64,000 nucleotides of DNA from Pseudomonadota bacterium (GTDB lineage Bacteria; Pseudomonadota; Alphaproteobacteria; Acetobacterales; Acetobacteraceae), in the NCBI GenBank assembly GCA_021818505.1, contig JAKADX010000004.1, positions 62,001 to 126,000 of the forward strand. Reading direction: 5' to 3'. Positions 1 to 9,100 of this stretch are shown one piece after another (within the stretch, counting starts at the first letter, position 1; the number at the start of each line of letters is the position of its first letter). The position numbers were made by a program, and so were the translations under genes. The notes beneath the pieces are model-generated. The model was not told the origin of the DNA and made no database searches. It worked only from the letters and a program-made list of their open reading frames with translations.

Positions 1-2
1 TC

Positions 3-494
3 CGCAATCTCGCGCTCGCCGTGCTGGCCTTCGTGCTCGCTTTCGACATCGGCACCTACAGCTATTACCGCGGCTCGGTGGTGACGCCGTTCCACGGCGG
101 GCCGGTCAGCCCGACCAAGCACCACTTCACGATGACGAACGGCGCGGTGCTGGAGGGTGGGGCGGTGCGGTTCCACATCTACCTCGACGGCGGCACGCCG
201 GAGGCGCCGGCGCACATCATGGTGGCGACATTGACCGGCGAGGACGGCAAAGTGCTGGCAAGCTGGGACACGGCGGCGCTGTCGCACCTGCCGGCCGACG
301 CGATCCGCAATGACTTCGCCTACAACAAGTTCAAGTCAGGACCGTACGGTCTGGTCGCGGGGATGGGGGCGAAGGCGACGATCACTCTGCCCGCTCCCGC
401 CGGGGCGACGATCCCGTCCGGCACGACGGCAGTATTGAAGGTCACCGACGTGAACGCGCGCAGCTTCACCCTGAAGATCATCCCGAAGGGATGA
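3..494 (+). CDS. Hypothetical exported protein, 5' end outside the window
   Basis: The reading frame is already open at the window edge, so the true start is probably upstream. The first visible residues are a hydrophobic stretch (about 15 residues, Leu/Ala/Val rich) like the end of a signal peptide or an N-terminal membrane anchor. The remaining 140 or so residues are rich in Gly, Thr and Val with short alternating hydrophobic stretches, suggesting a small beta-rich periplasmic domain. There is no cysteine and no motif I recognise. The stop is followed 13 bases later by the tRNA-Gln gene on the other strand. No function is assigned. Confidence 0.65.
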   Translation, partial: RNLALAVLAFVLAFDIGTYSYYRGSVVTPFHGGPVSPTKHHFTMTNGAVLEGGAVRFHIYLDGGTPEAPAHIMVATLTGEDGKVLASWDTAALSHLPADAIRNDFAYNKFKSGPYGLVAGMGAKATITLPAPAGATIPSGTTAVLKVTDVNARSFTLKIIPKG

Positions 495-507
495 GTGCCG
501 CGCCGGC

Positions 508-582
508 TGGTTGGGGCGGGAGGATTCGAACCTCCGCATGACGGAATCAAAATCCGTTGCCTTACCGCTTGGCGACGCCCCA
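508..582 (-). tRNA. tRNA-Gln (anticodon TTG)
   Basis: Read on the minus strand from 582, the sequence folds as a cloverleaf. The 7-bp acceptor stem TGGGGCG pairs with CGCCCCA, the anticodon loop is TTTTGAT with TTG read from 548-550, and the T arm carries GGTTCGAATCC. The discriminator base is A at 511. The 3' CCA is encoded (508-510), so the mature body without CCA is 511-582. The TTG anticodon decodes CAA and, by wobble, CAG. Confidence 0.95.
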
Positions 583-702
583 TCCGCCGGCCGCATGGCT
601 CAATAGGTCGCGCGCCGGCCTGCGGCAAGCGGCAACCTGCCCGGCCGGCGTGTGCGCCCCCTCGCTTGCCGTGCTAGCCTGGAGTCGGACGGAGGGTTCG
701 GC

Positions 703-1749
703 ATGACGACAGCTACCACCGACCGTGCCGGCGCCGAGGCCGCGATGCAGGCGCGCGATGTGATGACCGCCAAGGTCGTCTCGGTCACCCCCGACACCCC
801 CGTCAATGCCGTCGCGCGACTGCTGCTCGACCACGGCATCAGCGCCGTTCCGGTGCTCGATGCCGACGGCACGCCGCTCGGGATCGTCAGCGAGGGCGAC
901 CTGGTGGGCCGCGACGAGGCGGAGCGGCTGGCCCGGCGCGACTGGTGGCTGGCGCTCATCACCGGGGCGCAACCGCTCGAGCAGTCGCTCCAGGCGCGGC
1001 TCCTGGACCCCAAGCGCACGGCGCGCGATGTCATGTCCGCCCCGGTGCTCACTGTCACCGAGCAGACCGGTCTTAGCGACGTCGCGCACCTGCTCGCCCT
1101 CCATCGCATCAAGCGGGTGCCGGTGACGCGCGACGGCCGCGTCGTCGGCATCGTCAGCCGCGCCGATCTGCTGCGTGCCTTCGCCGCCGCCCCGCTGCAT
1201 CCGCCCGCCGCCGGCGGGGAACATCACGGGCGATTCCTCGACCGGCTGTTCGGCGAACACCGCGGACCACCGTCCCCGCCGGAGGCCGCCGTACCTCCGG
1301 CGGCGCCGGCACAGGAGCCCACAGGCCTCGCCGCTGCTGACTTCGCGCACCTGGCCGACGACTATCATCGCGGCGAGTCCCAGCATCACCAGGAGGAGCG
1401 CCGTGCTGCGGCGCAAGAGCGGCAGAAGCGGGCGCGCCGGCTCATCGACGCGCACATCGCCGACGAGGGCTGGCGCGCCATGCTGCAACGCGCGCGGGAG
1501 GCGGCGCAGAACGGCCAGACCGAGTTCATGCTGCTGCGCTTCCCCAGCGAGCTGTGCGTCGATCGCGGCCGCGCGGTCAACGACGCGCAAGGCACCTGGC
1601 CCTCCACGCTGCGCGGCGAGCCGGCCGAACTCTATCTGCGCTGGCAGCGAGAGCTGAAGCCGCGCGGGTTTTCCCTCTCGGCGCGCGTGCTGGAATTCCC
1701 CGACGGCAAGCCCGGCGATATCGGCATGTTCCTCGGTTGGGCCGGCTGA
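703..1749 (+). CDS. CBS-pair protein with a C-terminal domain shared with a neighbouring gene
   Basis: 348 residues. Two CBS motifs lie in the first half: a first repeat from about residue 18 (ARDVMTAKVVSVTPDTPV) and a second from about 107 (ARDVMSAPVLTVT), each ending in a GIVS-type strand. CBS pairs usually bind adenine nucleotides and act as energy or redox sensors. A Pro/Ala-rich linker and a charged helix follow. The last 110 or so residues match the protein at 2083-2550, about half identical by eye, both ending in PGD-G-FLGW. ATG 703 is chosen over the upstream in-frame 652 because GGAGGG at 691 gives a ribosome site. It is tail-to-tail with the minus-strand genes that follow. Confidence 0.85.
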   Translation: MTTATTDRAGAEAAMQARDVMTAKVVSVTPDTPVNAVARLLLDHGISAVPVLDADGTPLGIVSEGDLVGRDEAERLARRDWWLALITGAQPLEQSLQARLLDPKRTARDVMSAPVLTVTEQTGLSDVAHLLALHRIKRVPVTRDGRVVGIVSRADLLRAFAAAPLHPPAAGGEHHGRFLDRLFGEHRGPPSPPEAAVPPAAPAQEPTGLAAADFAHLADDYHRGESQHHQEERRAAAQERQKRARRLIDAHIADEGWRAMLQRAREAAQNGQTEFMLLRFPSELCVDRGRAVNDAQGTWPSTLRGEPAELYLRWQRELKPRGFSLSARVLEFPDGKPGDIGMFLGWAG

Positions 1750-1754
1750 ACGCG

Positions 1755-2051
1755 CTACGATCCCTCGTGCAGGATCGGTGGCCCCAGCTCGTCGAAGCGG
1801 AACAGTCCGAAGGCCCGCTGCCCATCGAAATCGAGCACGCGCAGGTCGTCGCTCTCGTGCAGGTCGTTGCGCACCAGCGCGAAATGGCCACCATAGCGTT
1901 GCTGCGCCAGGTCGAGCGGAATCTCGAAGGCAACGAATTTTCGGATGCCGCGCGCCGCCAGCTTGTCGAGCAGGACCGCGTCGAGCGGCGAGGCGTGCGA
2001 GGTCAGCACCACCAGCGGTCCGCTCGCGGTGAGAAGCAGCAGGGTGTGCAT
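1755..2051 (-). CDS. Small hypothetical protein
   Basis: 98 residues if started at the ATG at 2051. The frame is open further upstream to 2183, but that part overlaps the preceding gene and reads as its shadow. The protein starts with a hydrophobic stretch (MHTLLLLTASGPLVVLTSH), too polar afterwards to be clearly a signal peptide. It continues as a mixed alpha/beta sequence rich in Asp and Leu with no cysteines. It begins 31 bases after the stop of the 2083-2550 gene on the same strand, so the two are probably cotranscribed. The family is not recognised. Confidence 0.6.
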   Translation of the reverse strand: MHTLLLLTASGPLVVLTSHASPLDAVLLDKLAARGIRKFVAFEIPLDLAQQRYGGHFALVRNDLHESDDLRVLDFDGQRAFGLFRFDELGPPILHEGS

Positions 2052-2082
2052 CACTGTTTCCCCGTACCGATCGTGTCGCCGG

Positions 2083-2550
2083 TCATTTCCGCCATCCCAG
2101 GAACAGGCCCACGTCGCCCGGCAGCCCGCCGGAAAAGTCGATGACGCGCGCCTCCAGCCGGAAGCCCTGCGGCTGCAACTCATCGCGCCACCGTCGATAG
2201 ACCGCGGCGGCGTCGCCCGTCAGCGTCTCCGCCCAATCGCTCTGCTCCGCCAGGATGGCGCGTCCTTGATCGGTGCAGCTTGCCGCCGGCACGCGCAGCA
2301 GCAGGAATTCGTGTTCTCCACGCACGGCTGCGTCGTGCGCGCGCTCCATCAGGTGGCGCCACTGCGCATCGGGGAACTGGCGGTCGATGAGCGCCTTGAC
2401 CTCGGCGCTGTGGCGGGCGGCGTCCGTCCGCGCCGCGTCGCCGGCAAGCGGTACCCGGAGCGCCTGGAAGGCTTCGATCAGGCTGCGGAACGTGCCAGTC
2501 GGCCGAGGGCCGGGCGGCGTGTCGGGTTGGCTGGGCCTTTCGCTTGTCAC
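2083..2550 (-). CDS. Free-standing homologue of the CBS protein's C-terminal domain
   Basis: 155 residues. The GTG start at 2550 is preceded by GGAGG at normal spacing. Residues 45 to the end align without large gaps to the last 110 residues of the protein encoded at 703-1749. The shared features are a W-R start, EF-LLR-P, a conserved Cys-x-Asp-x-Gly-Arg-Ala, a W-x-x-T-L patch, Y-x-R-W and a terminal PGD-G-FLGW. The N-terminal 40 residues are unrelated and Pro-rich. The function of this domain is unknown to me. An FNR/FixK-type box lies about 93 bases upstream, so low-oxygen regulation is plausible. Confidence 0.75.
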   Translation of the reverse strand: MTSERPSQPDTPPGPRPTGTFRSLIEAFQALRVPLAGDAARTDAARHSAEVKALIDRQFPDAQWRHLMERAHDAAVRGEHEFLLLRVPAASCTDQGRAILAEQSDWAETLTGDAAAVYRRWRDELQPQGFRLEARVIDFSGGLPGDVGLFLGWRK

Positions 2551-3033
2551 ATCATCCTCCTGCGCAGCGGTTCCGCGCGACGGACGCCGGGCGGCGATGG
2601 GGCAGCCGATGGTCGACGCTACGGCGCGGGCCGGCTGACGCCTTGATCCGCGTCAATCCCGACAGGTTTCCCGTGCGGCGCCTCAAAGGGCCAACTCGCC
2701 GCCTGAACCCCACCAGCCCGGCCGTTATCGAAGCAGCCTCTGCCCTGCCGGCCGACGGCCAGGTGGCACAGACAGGTGTTTCGGAAGGCGATGCACTTTG
2801 CAATCGTGGTGGTCAATTTTCTGTATTTCACATTTGTGACACTTCGTCGTGAGACGACCCCCAATAGCGTTCCCGTGCAAGCGGCGATCCGCGGATGCTC
2901 AGCTCTCCTGACTCCCGCTGTTGCAAGCACGCCCGCCTTCCCCACGGGGGACTCGGACCACGCAACGCAGTCAACGTGGATCAGAGAGGCCGATTGCTCC
3001 GATCAGGCGTCGCACAGCGCAAGGAGGCGGAAC
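2551..3033. other. Intergenic region, 483 bases, with one FNR-like box
   Basis: This stretch separates the minus-strand gene starting at 2550 from the small plus-strand gene at 3034. Apart from the dyad at 2643-2656 I see no gene. A frame open from 2776 runs into the 3034 gene, but its first part has no ribosome site and no coding character. Bases 2800-2850 are noticeably A/T-rich for this genome (cttcacatttgtgacacttc-like), as expected for a promoter of the downstream small gene. Confidence 0.5.
2643..2656. promoter_or_regulatory. FNR/FixK-type binding site
   Basis: TTGATCCGCGTCAA matches the FNR/FixK consensus TTGAY-N4-RTCAA exactly and is dyad-symmetric. Its centre is about 99 bases upstream of the GTG at 2550. 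For a class II site at -41.5 that places the transcript start near 2608 with a leader of about 58 bases. The plus-strand gene at 3034 is much further away (about 385 bases). No FNR-family regulator gene is in the window. Confidence 0.6.
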
Positions 3034-3270
3034 ATGCGGACTCTTCGACGGACGCTCATGAGCCTTTGCGGCGTAACAGTTGCCGCCGCGCTGACCAACG
3101 CCGCAGCGCCGACGCATCATGCCCGCGATATCAGATCCAAGGTGATGCACAGTCCCGCCGACTACCAGTACCTGCACGACCCGATCTACGACCTGACTCC
3201 CGGCCTTCTGCGTCCCGACGGCAGGCTGATCAACGGGCTCCTGCCGACATCGCCTGACGCGCAGGGTTAA
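3034..3270 (+). CDS. Small exported protein of unknown function
   Basis: 78 residues. ATG 3034 has a strong ribosome site (AAGGAGG at 3021-3027). The N-terminus is a typical Sec signal: two Arg-containing turns, a hydrophobic core (LMSLCGVTVAAAL) and an Ala-rich cleavage region near residue 25. The mature part, about 53 residues, is polar with Tyr, His and Asp (YQYLHDPIYDLTPG) and has no cysteine. No family is recognised. It stands alone between the FNR-box region and the convergent RND operon. Confidence 0.65.
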   Translation: MRTLRRTLMSLCGVTVAAALTNAAAPTHHARDIRSKVMHSPADYQYLHDPIYDLTPGLLRPDGRLINGLLPTSPDAQG

Positions 3271-3383
3271 CGTCCCGCTCGCCTATCCAACCCTGAGCGC
3301 GGCCCTCCGGACGGTGATGTGCGTGTCTCCGTTCGGAGCGCCGTTTCGCATATCGCTCGTCACGCCGCCGCGGTGACGCGGGC

Positions 3384-4883
3384 TCAGGGCTGTGGCGCTG
3401 GCGGTAGGGGCTTGCGTGGATCCATTCCGCTCAACGTCAGCACGGCGTCGCGACCCGGAAGCCGGTCGGTCGTCCAGCCGCCGCCAAGAGCGCGCACCAA
3501 GCTCACACTCGCGAGCAGTACGGACTCTCTGTCGTCGATCAGCAGCATCTCGGCTTGCAGCGCAAGCTCCTGATCGACGATCACTTCAAGGTAGTTCTTC
3601 GCTCCCAACTGGTAGAGATCGAAACCGAGCTGCTGGACGCGCAGGGCATCCTTCACCGCCGCCTGCTGGTGTCCGTATTGTTCGGAGAGCAGGTTGAGGT
3701 TGGACAATGCGTCTTCGACCTGCTGGAAGGCGTTCAGCGCGACTGACCTGTAGTTTTCGGTTGCCTGATGCCAAAGGGCGACTTTCTGGGCCAGTTGCGC
3801 ACGCAAGAATCCGCCCTCGTACAGCGGCGCCAAGGACGACGCGCCGAGCGACCAGAAGCTGACCGGTAGCGTCACCAGCGGCGGCGCATTGAGCGACGAA
3901 TTGAAGTTGCCCGTCGCATTCAGCATCAGATTCGGATAGAAGGCCGCGCGGGCGACCCCGATTTCCGCGTTCGCTGCCGCGACACGCCGCTCGGCCGCCG
4001 CGATATCCGGCCGTCGCTGCAGGAGCTGGGACGGCACGCCGGTCGGAATCACCGGGACTGCGATGTGCGTCACCTTCGGTGCGATGGAAAAGGCCGAAGC
4101 CGGCTTGCCGATCAGATCGGCGATCATGTGCTCATAGACCGCACGCTGGGCGCGCAGGCCGGATTCCTGCGCCGATGCCGCATCGACCTGAAAGCGCGCC
4201 TGGGAAACGTCGAGACCGGAGGCGATGTTGTCGACATGCCGCTGCTCAACGATCTGAAGGTAGTGCTGGTAGGCAGTCACCGTCTGCTGCAACAGATCCA
4301 CGTCATTGTCGAGCTCGCGCAACGTGAGGTAGGCGTTGGCGAGATCCGCTTCGAGGCTGAGCTGCACCGATGCCAGATCCGCCGCCGCTGCCTGGGCCAG
4401 TGCGATACCCGCCGCCGTCGCATTGTGAAGTTGGTCCCAGATATCAACCTCGTATCTCAGCTCTCCTCCCATGGTGTGGAAGTTCGAGTAGTTCGGCTGG
4501 CCGATATGCCGCAACGGCCGCTTGGTTGACACCTGGAAGCGCCCCGCCTCGCCCGATGCGCTAACGAACGGGAACAGGTAGGCATCGAGCTGTAACGCCG
4601 CATCCTTGTATGAACTATAGTTCGCCACGGCTGCGGCGAGATCGGGATTGGCCGCGATTAGCTGCGACTCCAGCGAGTCGAGCGAGGCGTCGTGGTAGAT
4701 CCTCCACCACGGACCGCGCTGCAGCGTGCTGGCCGGCGTTGCCGGCTGCCAGCGGCCGCCTTCCTTGAAGCTGACCGGAAGGATACCGAGGGTCTTTGCC
4801 GGAGACTGATAGGGTGGCGCGAGGTTGCAGGACGCGAGCAGGACTGCGCCGAGAAGAGCGGCGAAGCGAAGCCTTGGCTTCAC
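3384..4883 (-). CDS. RND efflux outer-membrane lipoprotein (NodT/OprM family)
   Basis: 499 residues, the usual length of the family. A lipobox ends at Cys19 (LLASC), so the protein should be lipidated at the outer membrane. Two OEP-type repeats follow, with the characteristic helical stretches (PDLAAAVANY; a second at about residues 300-320 beginning RRPDIAAAERRVAAANAEIG). Such proteins form the trimeric exit channel of tripartite RND pumps. It is the last gene of the operon. Its ATG overlaps the adaptor stop by 4 bases (ATGA), so the two are translationally coupled. The substrate cannot be read from sequence. Confidence 0.93.
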   Translation of the reverse strand: MKPRLRFAALLGAVLLASCNLAPPYQSPAKTLGILPVSFKEGGRWQPATPASTLQRGPWWRIYHDASLDSLESQLIAANPDLAAAVANYSSYKDAALQLDAYLFPFVSASGEAGRFQVSTKRPLRHIGQPNYSNFHTMGGELRYEVDIWDQLHNATAAGIALAQAAAADLASVQLSLEADLANAYLTLRELDNDVDLLQQTVTAYQHYLQIVEQRHVDNIASGLDVSQARFQVDAASAQESGLRAQRAVYEHMIADLIGKPASAFSIAPKVTHIAVPVIPTGVPSQLLQRRPDIAAAERRVAAANAEIGVARAAFYPNLMLNATGNFNSSLNAPPLVTLPVSFWSLGASSLAPLYEGGFLRAQLAQKVALWHQATENYRSVALNAFQQVEDALSNLNLLSEQYGHQQAAVKDALRVQQLGFDLYQLGAKNYLEVIVDQELALQAEMLLIDDRESVLLASVSLVRALGGGWTTDRLPGRDAVLTLSGMDPRKPLPPAPQP

Positions 4884-6121
4884 TCGTCCCGCTCCGCCGG
4901 CCGCCTCGCGCGGGACTTCGCGGCGGTGAGTTGCCTGTAGGTACTCTCAAGCCCCGGGAAGACGCCGTCGGTCCCGACGACGCGCACCGGATCGCCGTCA
5001 TCCAGCGCATCGGGCGGGCTGTCGATCACGCGGTCGGCGGCGGTGATTCCGGAGGTGACAATGACATTGGCCCCCATGTCCCGCCCGATGGTGACGCTGC
5101 GCAAATGCGCGTGGCCTGATCCATCAACCACTGCGACTTGCAGCCCGTTGTCCTGAAAGATCAATGCGCTGGTCGGAATCCTCAGGGCATTCGGCTGCGG
5201 CGGAAGGTTGAAGTGAACATCGGCGTAGGTACCGGGCGAGAGTTCGCGCCGTTGGTTGGGCGCCCACAGTTCCACCAGCAGCGTGCGCGAGTCCAGGTTG
5301 ATCGCGGCGGCGGTCGTGTGGACCGTGGCCGGGACCCGCACATCCGGCATTCCCGGAACGACCAGCGTGGCAGTCATGCCTGCGCGAATCTCCGGGGCAT
5401 AGGTCTGCGGCACCCGCACATAGACGCGCATCATGTGAATGTCCGCAACCTCGAACATCGCGGGCTGGTTCGAGACGCCGTTGGCCTGGACGAACGCGCC
5501 GACATCCGTCCGTCGCGCGGTGACGATGCCGTCGAAGGGCGCCACCAGCTTCTCGAACCCCTGCAGTGCCTGCAGTCTTTCCAACTCTCCACGCGCGGCA
5601 AGCGTTGCTGCGTGCGCTGCCTTTTGCTTGTCAAGCGCCACGTCGGTTTCCTGGCGCGACACCGCATCGGTGTGCCAGAGCCGGGTCCAGCGCAGGGCAG
5701 TGATATCCGCCAGATCCTCGTTGGCCTTCGCCTCCGCCACCGCTGCCTTGGCCTTTTCGACGTTGGCATCCAGTTCGGGCACATCGATCGTCGCCAGCAC
5801 GTCGCCCTTCTTCACCTGCGCGCCGATATCTTTGTACCAGGCCTTCACGTAGCCGCTGACCTGACCGAACACCGGCGCCCAGTACCAGGCCTCGATGTCA
5901 CCAGGGAGAACAAGGTCGGGGTCCGCGCTGCCGGCCAACGGGCGGACGATGCTGACGGTCGGAACCGCTGCCATGTCGGTTTGATATGCCAATGCGGCCT
6001 CGCTGCGCTTGCGGGCAGCGATGCCGGTCACGGCGAGCACGACCATCAGTCCAAGCCCGATCATGCCGAACAGCACCGACATCCATCCACGGTGCGACTT
6101 GCGGCTGTTCACCTCACTCAT
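4880..6121 (-). CDS. RND efflux periplasmic adaptor subunit (HlyD/MFP family)
   Basis: 413 residues from the ATG at 6121, which has AGGA upstream; the longer open frame to 6316 overlaps the permease gene. One N-terminal membrane segment (about residues 13-34) anchors it to the inner membrane. A biotinyl-lipoyl half motif follows (GQVSGYVKAWYKDIGAQVKKGDVLATID), then a coiled-coil hairpin rich in Ala, Glu and Lys, the second lipoyl half (KLVAPFDGIVTARRTDVGAFV) and beta-barrel and membrane-proximal domains. It should bridge the permease and the outer-membrane factor encoded on either side. Confidence 0.93.
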   Translation of the reverse strand: MSEVNSRKSHRGWMSVLFGMIGLGLMVVLAVTGIAARKRSEAALAYQTDMAAVPTVSIVRPLAGSADPDLVLPGDIEAWYWAPVFGQVSGYVKAWYKDIGAQVKKGDVLATIDVPELDANVEKAKAAVAEAKANEDLADITALRWTRLWHTDAVSRQETDVALDKQKAAHAATLAARGELERLQALQGFEKLVAPFDGIVTARRTDVGAFVQANGVSNQPAMFEVADIHMMRVYVRVPQTYAPEIRAGMTATLVVPGMPDVRVPATVHTTAAAINLDSRTLLVELWAPNQRRELSPGTYADVHFNLPPQPNALRIPTSALIFQDNGLQVAVVDGSGHAHLRSVTIGRDMGANVIVTSGITAADRVIDSPPDALDDGDPVRVVGTDGVFPGLESTYRQLTAAKSRARRPAERDE

Positions 6122-6176
6122 GTCGTCCTGTTTCCGTTGCGATGTACTGCGATGGGAAGGAAGCGGTCGGGAGCAA

Positions 6177-9100
6177 TCAGACCGACGCCACGGCGTCCTC
6201 GGCGGATAGGCGGCGTGGGCGCCGGTGAACCAGGTAGAACATGACCGGTACGAACAGGAGGGTCGATACGGTCGCGAAGAGCAGGCCGCCGACAACAGCG
6301 CGTCCGAGCGGTGCATTCTGCTCGTGGCTGATCGCGGTCGGGAGCATGCCGATGATCATGGCGCCGGCCGTCATCAGCACGGGCCGCAGCCGGGTGAAGC
6401 CGGCCTCGATCGCGGCGCGCAGGGCGATTTCCCCTTGCGCCAACCGCTCGCGGGCGAAGCTGACCACGAGAATGCTGTTGGCGCTGCCCACGCCCATGCA
6501 CATGATCGAGCCGATCAGCGCTGGCACCGACAGCGGCGTGCCAGTCAGGAACAGGATCCAGACGATGCCGGCGAGTGCGGCGGGCAGGCCGGCGATGATC
6601 ACGACGGGGTCCAGCCAGGACTGGAAGTTGACGCTGATCAACAGATAAACCAGCAGCACCGCGGTCGCGAGGCCGGCGAACAGCTCACGATAGGCGGACG
6701 CCATTGTGTTAACCTGACCCCTGATGAACACGCGCGTCCCTGGCGGCCGGGCGGAAGCCGCATTCCTGATGATGCGCGCGATGTCGCTGTTGATGCTGCC
6801 GAGATCGCGGCCCTGGCGATTGACGTAGATGTCGATCACCGGCTGCACATTGTAGTGCGAGGCGACCTCCGGGGAGGGCACCGGCGTGATCGAGGCAAGC
6901 GCGCCCAGGACTTCGGGAGTGGTATGGCCGGGGGCCATCCGCACCGCCAAGCCGCCCGTCGCCGCCGTGCCGCCGTTGGTCAGCGTGGTGACGCTCTGCG
7001 GCGGATCACCGACGCTCCCCGCCGCGCCTCCCGTGATCGGCAGGTTGTAGAGATCAGCCATCGTGTCGATGCGGTACTGCGGCATCATCGTCTGCAGGAA
7101 GTACGAAACCCCGTTCTTCCAGTTGAGCCAGAAGTTCGGCGTGGTCTGAAAGCTGCCGGTGAGGACCTGGAACAGGCTGCGCGTCACGTCGCCTTCGGTC
7201 AGGCCGACCATCTGCGCAAAGCCGCGGTGAACAGTGATGTCGAGCGTGGGGTAGTTGAACCGCTGGAAGATGCGCACATCCGCAGTGCCCGGCACGACCT
7301 TGATCGCCTTCGCCAGCCGCTCGGCATAGGTGTAGGCGGCATGCTGGTCCGGCCCCGTCACCTGCACGTCCACCGGCGCCGGCGCGCCGAAGTTGAGAAT
7401 CTGCGTGGCGATGTCCGCCGGCAGGAAGGAGAATCCGACGCTGGGGAACAAGGACGGCAGGGTTCGACGCATCTGGTCGACGTATTGCGCAGTCGGCAGG
7501 TGCCGCGGCGTTTCCTGGATGATGATGTCAGCGTCCTCGGGCCCAACCGTCCCGGTGTTCTGGTAGGCCATGACGACAGGGCTGTACGGGATATCGATGT
7601 TATCGACGATGTTCTCGACGTCGCCCCGGCGCATCATGCCACGGACGGCTGTCTCGATCCGTTGGCACAGGCGGGCGGTGTCCTCGATGCGCGTGCCGCT
7701 GGGCGCGGCGACATGCAGCAGGATCGCGCCGCCATCGACCGCCGGGAAGAAATTGCTGCCCAGCCACGGCGCCAGGACGACCAGCGACGCCACGACGAAG
7801 GCAGTGAAGCCGCCGATGAACACCCAGCCGGATACGAGCGCCCGCTCCAGCAGCGTCTGGTAGCTGGCACGCATGCGGTTGAAACCGCGCTCGAAACCTT
7901 GCTGGAACCGCACGAACGGGTTGCGCGGCGGCGCCGCCGCCCCGGCACCATGTCCGTGCGTGCCAGGGTGTGCGGAGAGCCATCGCCGCGCCATCATCGG
8001 AACGAATGTGACCGACAGGATGAAGGACGCCAGCAGCGCATAGATCACCGTCTCGGCCATCGGCACGAACAGGAAGTGCGAGATCCCCGAGAGCGTAAAC
8101 ATCGGCACGAAGACGATGCAGATCGCGAGCAGCGACACCAGGGCCGGAACGACGATCTGCTGCGCGCCGTCGAGGATGGCGCTGAGCACGTCCTTGCCCT
8201 GCTCGATATGATAGCTGTAGTTCTCGAGCGTCACCGTAGCGGCATCGACGAGCAGGCCGACCGCGAGTGCCAGGCCGCCCAGCGTCATGACGTTGATGGT
8301 CTGACCGGTTGCCTGCATAACGACCACCGCACCCAGCGCCGCCAGCGGGATGGTGGTGACGATGATGAGCGTCAGGCGCCAGTTGCCCAGGAACAGCAGG
8401 ACCATCAGCCCGGTGAGCACCGCGGCCAGCGCGGCTTCGCGGATTACGGTGAAGACGGCGTCCTCGACAAAAACCGACTGATCGCCGAGCGTGTTGATGC
8501 GCAGGGACTTCGGCATCGACTCTTCGATCAGCGGCAGCATGTGCTTGACGCCTGAGACGATGTCGAGCGTCGATTCCGACCCCGCCTTGAACACCGGCAG
8601 CAGCACCGCGCGGCGGCCGTTGACGCGGACAAGATTGGTCTGCGGCGGCGCACCGTCATGCACATAGGCGATATCACGCATATAGATCACGGTGCCGTTC
8701 ACGCGCTTGACGGGTATGTCGTTGATCTGGTCGATGGCGACAGGGCTGTTGTTGAGCCGGATGTGCCATTCGAAGCGTCCGATCTTCTCGGTGCCGGCCG
8801 GGATGATCAGGTTCTGCGCCATCAGGGCATTGGTCACATCCTGCGGCGAGACGCCGTGCGCCTGCATCGCCTGGAGATTTAAGTCAGCCTGGATCGAGCG
8901 GTTGAGTCCGCCATACGGGATTGGCACCGCAGCACCGGCCACGCTGGCCAGTTGCGGGCGGATGAAGTTGTTCCCGAGATCGAACATGCGGAACTGCGAG
9001 ATGTTCTTTCCGGACAGCGCAAGTTGAATGATCGGAACTGTGGTGGCGTCGTAGCGCAGCACGTACGGCGGCGTCTGGCCAGGCGGCAGGAATTTCAGAA

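Noticed and set aside
508-582. tRNA-Gln or tRNA-Cys (57121-57194) as an integration site of a mobile element
   Set aside because: No integrase, no direct repeat of the tRNA 3' end and no compositional break were seen next to either tRNA.
6225-8555. A 776-codon open frame on the plus strand, opposite the RND permease
   Set aside because: It is the GC-rich shadow of the permease: Asp/Arg/His-rich composition, no ribosome site and no recognisable domain, while the other strand encodes a full RND protein.
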